Source of the DNA: a bacterium
GTDB taxonomy: Bacteria; Hydrothermota; UBA3072; B12-G15
Reading direction: 5' to 3'
Length of the DNA stretch: 5,874 nucleotides
Assembly: GCA_003646055.1 (NCBI GenBank)
Contig: QNDZ01000107.1
Coordinates: 1 to 5,874 of the forward strand
Shown in pieces: positions 1 through 5,834 of the stretch. The translations under genes and the position numbers were made by a program. Numbering within the stretch: position 1 is the first letter of the stretch; each line of letters begins with the position of its first letter. Under the pieces are notes generated by a model that saw only the letters and a program-made list of their open reading frames with translations, was not told the DNA's origin and searched no databases.

Positions 1-503
1 AGGGAAGTGAACTGTATGGTAAAACTTTAGGGATTATAGGTATTGGAAGGATTGGAAGAGAGGTTGCAAGAAGGGCAATTGCACTTGGAATGAAGGTGAT
101 TTCCTACGACCCATATGTGGACAAAATAGACATGGAAGGTGTTGAACTTGTTGACCTTGACACCCTGCTGTCAAATTCTGACTTTATAACCCTGCACATT
201 CCACATACTGATGAGACCCACCACATAATAGGAAAGGATGCATTTGAAAAGATGAAGGATGGGGTTTACCTTATCAACTGTGCAAGAGGCGGTGTTGTGG
301 ATGAAGAAGCACTTTATGAATACATGAAATCAGGAAAGGTGAAAGGTGCTGGTTTTGATGTCTTTGAAAAGGAACCCCCTGAAAACCTCAAACTTCTTGA
401 ACTTGAGAACTTCATATGCACTCCCCATATTGGCGCAAGTACAAAGGAAGGTCAGGCAAGGGTGGGTGAAGAGATTGTAAAGATACTGAAAGGTATGATT
501 TAA
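1..503 (+). CDS. serA: D-3-phosphoglycerate dehydrogenase, C-terminal part (5' end outside window)
   Basis: This is the C-terminal part of a D-2-hydroxyacid dehydrogenase that most likely oxidises 3-phosphoglycerate to 3-phosphohydroxypyruvate with NAD, the first step of serine synthesis, in the cytoplasm. The frame is open from base 3 (166 visible codons) to TAA at 501-503, so the true start lies upstream; the ATG at base 90 is internal because the NAD-binding motif precedes it. Visible are the Rossmann motif GIGRIG (fragment residues 13-18), the acidic ribose-binding residue in SYDPY (about 36), catalytic Arg in NCARGG (about 95), Glu in FEKEPP (about 124) and His in TPHIGAST (about 142). 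HIGAST is typical of SerA rather than of other family members. The protein ends about 25 residues after this motif, so it is the short form without ACT or intervening domains, and classical serine feedback through ACT is not expected. It converges on the minus-strand operon, sharing stop-codon bases. Glyoxylate or hydroxypyruvate reductase is a less likely alternative. Confidence 0.9.
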   Translation, partial: GSELYGKTLGIIGIGRIGREVARRAIALGMKVISYDPYVDKIDMEGVELVDLDTLLSNSDFITLHIPHTDETHHIIGKDAFEKMKDGVYLINCARGGVVDEEALYEYMKSGKVKGAGFDVFEKEPPENLKLLELENFICTPHIGASTKEGQARVGEEIVKILKGMI

Positions 504-1432
504 GACCTTCTTTTAGTAAACAGGAAGAGTATCCCGCCAGGGACACTTGCCAGCACAGAAATAAAGTAGAACATAAGGGAGAGGGATGCAGCAACCTCTC
601 CCTTTATTCCTATAAGGCCAAAGAGGTAATAATAAGAAAATTCCCTCAATCCAAGCCCACTAACCGTGATTGGTATCAGGCTAACTACTGTTATTATTGG
701 AAGGAGCACAAGGAGAGAAAAGAAGGAAACATTCACTCCCATACCCTTTGCAATAACCCAGTTTATTAGAGTGATAAAACCCTGAACAACTGCTGAAATC
801 AAAACTGCATTTATTAAAACACCAGATTTCTCCCTGTAACCACTGAACCCATCGTAAAGAGCCTTTATCTCATTCCCTATATTCAGAAACCTTATACCGA
901 GTAGCTTCTTCTTTACCCAAACAAACCTCCCCCTTAATGTGAGCAAAACATAGAGGAGAATGAGAATCAGAACAAGAACTGCATAAACAAGGGAAAGAAT
1001 TTTTATCTTCTGGACACTGCTGAGCAGCGCAAAAATACCAAGAACAAGCATTCCTATAAACCCTGTCAATCTATCAATGAATGCAACACCAAGACAATGG
1101 GAAAACCTGTCCTTACCCCCAGCATATGCAGACCTTACTGCATCCTGGCCAACAGCACTGGGAAGGAAATTGTTCATAAAGAAACTTATAAGAATGTGGT
1201 GATAAGAAAGACTGATGGATTGCTCAACAGAGGCATGCCTCAATAGATACCACCACCTGAATGCAAAGGCAAAATAATAAAGGTAAAAAAGGAGAAAGGC
1301 CACAAGGATATATCTATAGTCACTTGACCTGAAATACATCTGGATTTTTCTGATGGGAACCATTCTAAAGAGGAGATAAAAGAGAAGAACTGTTATCCCG
1401 ATCTTCAGCAGCTCTTTATAAACCCTTCTCAC
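500..1432 (-). CDS. LPG-synthase-TM / AglD-like (UPF0104) integral membrane protein
   Basis: The protein has 310 residues and is almost entirely hydrophobic, with about seven or eight probable membrane segments (near residues 10-25, 41-58, 122-138, 145-165, 205-228, 238-257, 265-275 and 280-305). It matches the lysylphosphatidylglycerol synthase transmembrane/AglD family (PF03706 type): FRWWYLL near 58-64, NNFLPSAVGQDAVR at 87-100 and the DR pair at 120-121, followed by LIPITVSGLGLRE at 252-264. Family members act as lipid flippases or in polyprenyl/glycolipid steps. There is no aminoacyl-transferase domain, so it should not make lysyl-PG itself; the lipid handled here is unknown. The start is GTG at 1432, overlapping the previous stop as GTGA, with a good Shine-Dalgarno GAGGTG at 1438-1443 five bases upstream. 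It is the last gene of the run; its TAA overlaps the opposing serA TAA. Family assignment is firm, function is not. Confidence 0.88.
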   Translation of the reverse strand: MRRVYKELLKIGITVLLFYLLFRMVPIRKIQMYFRSSDYRYILVAFLLFYLYYFAFAFRWWYLLRHASVEQSISLSYHHILISFFMNNFLPSAVGQDAVRSAYAGGKDRFSHCLGVAFIDRLTGFIGMLVLGIFALLSSVQKIKILSLVYAVLVLILILLYVLLTLRGRFVWVKKKLLGIRFLNIGNEIKALYDGFSGYREKSGVLINAVLISAVVQGFITLINWVIAKGMGVNVSFFSLLVLLPIITVVSLIPITVSGLGLREFSYYYLFGLIGIKGEVAASLSLMFYFISVLASVPGGILFLFTKRRS

Positions 1433-2604
1433 CTGACCACCTCAAGGTAAACTGTATCCACCAGGGTTCTGTCCACCATCACATCATACATCTTGGAAAC
1501 AGTGATGCAACCCTCTGATGAAAACCTGAAAAGGTATGTGTCTGGTTTGAGTGAAATGGACAGGCGACCATTCTCATCTGTGGATGCAGAAATAGTGGCT
1601 GAGTTTATAATATCCACGTTTGCCTTTACTGGATTTCCAGTATCTGACATCAAACAATATATCCTTACCCTTCCTCTCTTCTCTGACTTCTTCATTGTTA
1701 CATGGAAAAACATGTCAGAATTCACAACAAGGAGTGTATCAACAGGTGTATAACCCTTAGCATAAATGCTCACGTTGTAATTCCCACGACGGAGACTTAT
1801 CTTTTTCTGGCCATCAAAATTCAAACTGCCATAGCCATCTATACTCATATTACAGTCAAGGTACTTTCCAGATGAATCAGTAACCTCAACAAAAACGTTC
1901 CTTTCTTTTTCCCCATTTTCAACCCTTTTTCTTCCTGCAGAAAATACAACACCTGCCACAATAGACCAACCTGAAAAGTGAGAACCATTCCAGTAATCCT
2001 CTAATATTTCAGCAATTTCATCCTTATCAATGGGGCTGTAAATAGCAAGGTCAACCCCAACTATGAACTCCATCCTCTTCCTGAACGGGTAAAAAACTGC
2101 AACCCCAAGATTCCCCTGGGTATAAAATCTTCCGTCCACCCTAAGGCCATACAGGTCTCCATTTAATCCAATGGAAAGGGAATCTCCAAATAAAAGTGAA
2201 AGATTAAGGTCTGAAGACCTGGCAGAGCCCTGGAGCATATAGTGGTACCCAGCTGTGTATCTTATGGACTTAATCATACCTGTTACTGAAAGAATTGCCT
2301 GTGGAGTTATCCTATCTGGATAGAGTTTATATTCTCCATCTCCCCTTCCAGGGAAAATAACTCCAGGACCCATGGATACCCTTGTTCCCTTCACATTTGA
2401 GCAAAACAGAAATCTGGTTTTTACTGGAGATAAAATTAATGAGTACTCATCAGAGGGCGATAGAATTACCCCACCATCAATCTGGGGATTAAAAATATTC
2501 CATAATGTTGCATCAAGGCTTAAAGAGACTTCACTATACCTGTTTCCAGAGATAGGATAGGTATTAAAAAATATACCTGCGGAGGAGATAAACAGAAGTA
2601 TCAT
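1429..2604 (-). CDS. Probable exported beta-barrel protein with two tandem beta-sandwich (carboxypeptidase-regulatory/PEGA-like) domains; function unknown
   Basis: I do not recognise this 391-residue protein as a named family. Residues 1-20 are hydrophobic (MILLFISSAG...) and resemble a signal peptide, though without the usual N-terminal Lys/Arg. Residues about 22-225 are rich in Gly, Ser, aromatics and alternating polar/apolar stretches, with strand-like segments such as LSIGLNGDLYGLRVDG and GWSIVAGVVFSAG, which resembles an outer-membrane barrel. Two similar modules follow: about 236-304 (VTDSSGKYLDCNMSI..., LRRGNYNVSIYAKGY) and about 311-391 (SDTGNPVKANVDI..., TDENGRLSISLKPDTY). Both follow the pattern V-x-D-x-x-G, then Gly-x-Tyr/Asp-x-Tyr in a hairpin, as in carboxypeptidase-regulatory or PEGA-like sandwiches. 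No OmpA-like peptidoglycan-binding domain follows. The start is well bounded: an in-frame TGA lies directly upstream (2605-2607), and ATG at 2604 overlaps the preceding stop as ATGA. Placement before a membrane protein suggests an envelope role, which is inference. Confidence 0.75.
   Translation of the reverse strand: MILLFISSAGIFFNTYPISGNRYSEVSLSLDATLWNIFNPQIDGGVILSPSDEYSLILSPVKTRFLFCSNVKGTRVSMGPGVIFPGRGDGEYKLYPDRITPQAILSVTGMIKSIRYTAGYHYMLQGSARSSDLNLSLLFGDSLSIGLNGDLYGLRVDGRFYTQGNLGVAVFYPFRKRMEFIVGVDLAIYSPIDKDEIAEILEDYWNGSHFSGWSIVAGVVFSAGRKRVENGEKERNVFVEVTDSSGKYLDCNMSIDGYGSLNFDGQKKISLRRGNYNVSIYAKGYTPVDTLLVVNSDMFFHVTMKKSEKRGRVRIYCLMSDTGNPVKANVDIINSATISASTDENGRLSISLKPDTYLFRFSSEGCITVSKMYDVMVDRTLVDTVYLEVVR
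1438..1443 (-). promoter_or_regulatory. Ribosome binding site for the GTG start at 1432
   Basis: On the minus strand the sequence reads GAGGTG, then five bases, then GTG. The site lies inside the 3' end of the preceding gene. It supports the GTG start (and so the 4-base GTGA overlap) over any downstream start. Confidence 0.65.
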
Positions 2605-3473
2605 TCAATCTCTACCTGTTTACCCTTTCTTGATATGGTTCCCCATGCCATATACCTTGAACTGTGTGCAATCGCTGTCCTTCCCTTTTTATCAATAAGT
2701 ATCACACCAAATGGGAAATCATACTGTTGAATCAGTCTTCTTACTGCTTCATATGGTTCAAAATCCTTGAGCATCTCAACCACCACCTTCCCAAGTAGAT
2801 TTTTCATAATCCTTTCACCAAATCCTGTGAATGTAACCGCACCAAGAGCATTTGCATAAATTCCAGCACCTATGATGGGTGTATCTCCCACCCTTCCAGG
2901 AAGGTGCATAAAAAGACCACCTGTGGATGCTGCGACTGCCATATCCCCATTTTTATCAATGGCAATGGCACCAACTGTGCCAAGACCATATAATTTTCTG
3001 AACTCATCAACCTTGCTGTAATACGAAGGGGATTTATACTCCCTGTATCTTTTCTCCTGTTCAGGTGTAAGGGGATTAAAACTCCCAAAGCCCATGACCC
3101 GTGCGAACCTCGTTGCATTCTCTCCAACTATCAGGTGATGTTCAGTTTCCTCCATAACCTTCCTCGCAATAAGAACAGGATTCTTCACATTCTTTATGGC
3201 AGCAACTGCACCAAATCTCCCATCAGATGTCATGACCGAGGCATCCATCTCAATCTGTCCGTCAATCCCGCAAACACTTCCATAACCTGCATTAAAATGT
3301 GGGTCATCCTCCATCACAACAACTGCCTTAACAACTGCGTCAAGTGCACTACCCCCTGACTTGAGTATTACATATCCTGCCTCAAGTGCATTGGATATAC
3401 CATCCTTTTTCTCCTCAATAAAGTAGGGCTTATTCCCGGCTCCACCGTGGACAACAAGAACAGGTTCCATCAC
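2601..3473 (-). CDS. iaaA: Isoaspartyl peptidase / L-asparaginase precursor (Ntn hydrolase, plant type)
   Basis: This 290-residue protein belongs to the type 2 (plant-type) asparaginase family, made as a precursor that cleaves itself into alpha and beta chains. It hydrolyses beta-aspartyl (isoAsp) dipeptides and usually L-asparagine, giving aspartate plus an amino acid or ammonia, in the cytoplasm. Visible signatures are VVHGGAG near 7-13, NAGYGS at 61-66, the nucleophile Thr166 in LGTVGA (predicted cleavage between G165 and T166), STGG at 183-186, substrate-binding GRVGD at 193-197, GAGIYAN at 202-208 and TGFGE at 216-220. All key residues are present, so it should be active. Length is slightly below the E. 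coli enzyme (about 320). The start is GTG at 3473 directly followed by ATG at 3470; the GTG has better spacing from an AAGGA motif and gives a GTGA overlap with arcC, while the ATG would give TGATG. The neighbour arcC suggests use of the released ammonia, which is inference. Glycosylasparaginase, same fold, is a less likely reading. Confidence 0.93.
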   Translation of the reverse strand: MMEPVLVVHGGAGNKPYFIEEKKDGISNALEAGYVILKSGGSALDAVVKAVVVMEDDPHFNAGYGSVCGIDGQIEMDASVMTSDGRFGAVAAIKNVKNPVLIARKVMEETEHHLIVGENATRFARVMGFGSFNPLTPEQEKRYREYKSPSYYSKVDEFRKLYGLGTVGAIAIDKNGDMAVAASTGGLFMHLPGRVGDTPIIGAGIYANALGAVTFTGFGERIMKNLLGKVVVEMLKDFEPYEAVRRLIQQYDFPFGVILIDKKGRTAIAHSSRYMAWGTISRKGKQVEIE

Positions 3474-4405
3474 TCTGTTATCCTTGTCCCTTCGTTTCCA
3501 GCAAGGGCAGTATCAACTGTATCAAGGGATGTGATAAGAACCTCTTTGCCTCCGTATTCAATGAACCTGCAAGCAGCTTCAATCTTTGGCCCCATTGAGC
3601 CCTTTGGAAATTCACCTGCCTCAAGCAGCCTCCTTGCCTCAGCAAGTTTTAATTCTCTTAGAGGCTTCTGGTCTGGCTTTCCAAAATTGAGATAAACACA
3701 GGGAACTGCTGTTAAAATTACAAGTATATCTGCTTCAATATCCCTTGCAAGGACAGCAGAAGCAAGGTCCTTATCAATCACACCATCAAGCCCCTCAAAG
3801 GTTCCATCTTCTTCAATGTAAACAGGCATTCCACCACCACCAGCAGCAATAACTATGTGTCCACTCTCAACCAGTTCCTTTATCACATTCTTTTCCACTA
3901 TCTCCTTTGGGTCAGGTGAAGGAACAACCCTTCTCCATCCTCTTCCTGCATCCTCAATAACTGGAATCCCTCTCTCCATAAGAACCCTTGCCTCTTCTTC
4001 AGTCATGAACCTGCCAATGGGTTTTGTGGGGTTGTTCCATGCAGGGTCATCCTTATCAACAATAATCTGGGTGGGAATTGTGACCACTTCCCTGTTTATC
4101 CCGTTCTTTATCAGGGCATTCTGGAGTGACTGCTCTATCATATAACCCATCCATCCCTCTGTGGCAGCAACTATTACACCAAGGGGAAGTTCAGGCACAA
4201 TATCCCTTGCACATTCATTCCTTACAAGTTCATTCCCTGCCTGCGGACCATTCCCATGTGTTATGGCAATCCTGTATCCCTGATTCAGGAAGTGGAGTAT
4301 ACTCTTAACACTCTTCCTTGTGTTTGCAAACTGTTCATGTATATCACCTGAAGAACCCTTGGGGAGAATTGCATTCCCCCCAAGGGCAATCACTGCCTTC
4401 TTCAT
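3470..4405 (-). CDS. arcC: Carbamate kinase
   Basis: Carbamate kinase catalyses the reversible reaction carbamoyl phosphate + ADP = ATP + carbamate, the carbamate breaking down to CO2 and ammonia; it is cytoplasmic and belongs to the amino-acid-kinase fold. At 311 residues it has full family length. Motifs in order are VIALGGNA at 5-12, THGNGPQAG at 49-57, PTKPIG at 126-131 with the active-site lysine, GRGWRRVVPSPDP at 154-166, IAAGGGGMPV at 186-195, VIDKDLAS at 209-216 and PKGSMGPKIEA at 267-277, where the late lysine contacts nucleotide. GRGWRRVV and the long 126-166 segment separate it from acetylglutamate and UMP kinases. It overlaps the upstream gene by ATGA and has only a weak purine-rich Shine-Dalgarno sequence, which suggests translational coupling. 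No arginine deiminase or ornithine carbamoyltransferase is in the window, so a standard arginine-deiminase pathway is not shown; the enzyme could run in either direction. Confidence 0.96.
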   Translation of the reverse strand: MKKAVIALGGNAILPKGSSGDIHEQFANTRKSVKSILHFLNQGYRIAITHGNGPQAGNELVRNECARDIVPELPLGVIVAATEGWMGYMIEQSLQNALIKNGINREVVTIPTQIIVDKDDPAWNNPTKPIGRFMTEEEARVLMERGIPVIEDAGRGWRRVVPSPDPKEIVEKNVIKELVESGHIVIAAGGGGMPVYIEEDGTFEGLDGVIDKDLASAVLARDIEADILVILTAVPCVYLNFGKPDQKPLRELKLAEARRLLEAGEFPKGSMGPKIEAACRFIEYGGKEVLITSLDTVDTALAGNEGTRITE

Positions 4406-5718
4406 GAGAACTTCTTCTCTATTATCTCTCTCAAACAGGGTTTACCAAGAACCTGAAGTTCATAGATTGTTCTCACATATGGCTTGTTAATCTTTATTAT
4501 CCTTCCAAGGTCTATAGGTGTAGCAATCACAACCACATCGGCATCAGACCTGTTAATTGTCTCCTGGAGTTCCTCCATCTGCTTCTTTCCATAACCCATT
4601 GCAGGAAGCACTGTTCCAGTTGTCGGATACTTTCTGTATGTCTCTATTATGGAACCCACTGCAAATGGCCTTGGGTCTATTATCTCTTTTGCTCCAAACC
4701 TTCTTGCTGCAACATAACCAGCACCATATGCCATCTCACCATGGGTGAGGGTTGGTCCGTCCTCAACAACAAGAACCCTCTTACCCTTAATCATCTCTGG
4801 CTCCTGGACAAAGATTGGTGAAGCAGCATCCACAATGACTGCATCTGGATTTGTGGCCATTATGTTTGCACGAACCTTTTCAATGTTATCAATCTCGGCT
4901 GTGTCTATCTTGTTTATCACAACAACATCTGCCATCCTCAGGTTCACCTCACCTGGATGGTAATCAAGTTCATGACCGGGTCTGTGTGGGTCTGCAACCA
5001 CCACGAAAAGGTCTGGTGTATAAAATGGAAAGTCATTATTCCCACCATCCCAGAGAATCACATCTGCCTCTTTTTCTGCCTCCTGAAGTATTGCTCCATA
5101 ATCCACACCAGCATAAACTATGGAACCCATCCTTATATGAGGTTCATACTCCTCCCTCTCCTCAATTGTGCATTCGTATCTGTCCATGTCCTCAAATGTC
5201 TCAAACCTCTGAACCCTCTGCTTAACAAGGTCTCCATATGGCATTGGATGCCTTATAACAGCAATTTTCTTACCCATATCCTTGAGTACCTTTGCAATGA
5301 ACCTTGTTGTCTGGCTCTTACCACAACCTGTCCTCACTGCACCCACTGCGATTACAGGCTTTGATGATTTAATCATTGTATCACGTGGGCCAAGAAGGAG
5401 ATAGTTTGCCCCTGCTGCCATTGCAATTGAACCCCTGTCCATAACATACTTATGGGGAACATCGCTGTATGCAAAAACAACAAAATCTACATTATACTTC
5501 TTGATAAGTTCTGGAAGTTCTGATTCTGGATAAATGGGAATCCCATCTGGATAAAGTTTTCCTGCAAGTTCAGGTGGATACTTCCTTCCTTCAATATTGG
5601 GTATCTGTGTTGCAGTGAAACAAACTACCTCATACTCCTCATTGTCCCTGAAAAACACGTTGAAGTTGTGAAAGTCTCTTCCAGCAGCGCCCATAATTAT
5701 GACCTTTTTCCTTGACAT
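4402..5718 (-). CDS. Cyclic 2,3-diphosphoglycerate synthetase-like P-loop GTPase (COG2403 type)
   Basis: The protein has 438 residues and is recognisable by IMGAAGRDFHNFN at 8-20 as the family often annotated in databases as cyclic 2,3-diphosphoglycerate synthase or simply predicted GTPase. Residues 1-115 form a Rossmann-like domain (strand then GAAGRD; KYPPELAG at 47-53; FAYSDV at 82-87). A SIMIBI/BioD-like nucleotide domain follows: P-loop AVRTGCGKS at 127-135, Walker B-like VILWDGGNND at 220-229, and NKID at 269-272, a G4-type guanine motif. The C-terminal part contains ALPxMGYG-like VLPAMGYG at 370-377 and VIATPIDLGRI at 397-407. No membrane segment is seen. The authentic synthetase makes cyclic 2,3-DPG in thermophilic methanogens; whether this bacterial relative does so is uncertain, and its pairing with arcC hints at another role. 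It is the first gene of the run, with its own promoter and a strong Shine-Dalgarno sequence before the ATG. The family call is firm; the reaction is not. Confidence 0.85.
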   Translation of the reverse strand: MSRKKVIIMGAAGRDFHNFNVFFRDNEEYEVVCFTATQIPNIEGRKYPPELAGKLYPDGIPIYPESELPELIKKYNVDFVVFAYSDVPHKYVMDRGSIAMAAGANYLLLGPRDTMIKSSKPVIAVGAVRTGCGKSQTTRFIAKVLKDMGKKIAVIRHPMPYGDLVKQRVQRFETFEDMDRYECTIEEREEYEPHIRMGSIVYAGVDYGAILQEAEKEADVILWDGGNNDFPFYTPDLFVVVADPHRPGHELDYHPGEVNLRMADVVVINKIDTAEIDNIEKVRANIMATNPDAVIVDAASPIFVQEPEMIKGKRVLVVEDGPTLTHGEMAYGAGYVAARRFGAKEIIDPRPFAVGSIIETYRKYPTTGTVLPAMGYGKKQMEELQETINRSDADVVVIATPIDLGRIIKINKPYVRTIYELQVLGKPCLREIIEKKFS

Positions 5719-5721
5719 ATT

Positions 5722-5730
5722 ACCTCCTTT
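5722..5730 (-). promoter_or_regulatory. Strong ribosome binding site of the first operon gene
   Basis: The minus strand reads AAAGGAGGT followed by AAT and the ATG at 5718. This is close to a perfect anti-16S complement and fixes the start of the 438-residue protein. It is clearly stronger than the sites at the internal overlapping junctions, consistent with ribosomes loading mainly here. Confidence 0.85.
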
Positions 5731-5780
5731 CTGTGGGTTAGGTTTTCTGGTTGACCTTTTGAAACCAACAACGATTGAAT

Positions 5781-5806
5781 ATTATATCTTAAAACCACCT
5801 TGTCAA
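5781..5806 (-). promoter_or_regulatory. Putative sigma70-type promoter of the five-gene operon, short spacer
   Basis: On the minus strand, TTGACA (5806-5801) and TATAAT (5786-5781) are both exact consensus hexamers, but only 14 bases separate them instead of about 17. An alternative -10, TAATAT (5784-5779), sits 16 bases from the -35 but matches consensus at only four of six positions. Transcription from TATAAT would start near 5774, leaving a leader of roughly 55 bases before the ATG. A promoter must lie in this gap, because it is the only non-coding DNA upstream of the run; the exact -10 is uncertain. Confidence 0.6.
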
Positions 5807-5825
5807 CCCAGCCCGGACCTTGACA
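5801..5825. repeat. Inverted repeat TGTCAA / TTGACA overlapping the -35 element
   Basis: TGTCAA (5801-5806) and TTGACA (5820-5825) are exact inverted 6-base arms around a GC-rich 13-base centre. One arm is the minus-strand -35 hexamer. The arms could be an operator for a dimeric regulator or chance; the central GC stretch could also form a short stem. Confidence 0.4.
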
Positions 5826-5834
5826 TTATGACAT
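5821..5834. repeat. Direct repeat TGACAT-TA-TGACAT upstream of the promoter
   Basis: Two exact copies of TGACAT (5821-5826 and 5829-5834) are separated by TA, lying 15-28 bases upstream of the minus-strand -35 hexamer. The first copy overlaps the right arm of the inverted repeat. This position would suit an activator or repressor site, but no regulator is identified. Reading on the minus strand the unit is ATGTCA. Confidence 0.4.

Noticed and set aside
90..503. ATG at base 90 as the start of a small dehydrogenase
   Set aside because: The same frame is open upstream to the window edge and codes the GIGRIG NAD-binding motif, so the ATG is internal to a longer gene.
530..545. Short TCCC-GCCA-GGGA stem just after the serA stop as a possible terminator
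   Set aside because: The stem is only four base pairs with no following T-run, and it lies in coding sequence of the opposing gene.
4851..5364. Two long plus-strand open frames (124 and 135 codons) opposite the COG2403-like gene
   Set aside because: They are antisense to a strongly conserved coding sequence, rich in Cys, His, Pro and Ser in the way of shadow frames, and lack credible ribosome sites.
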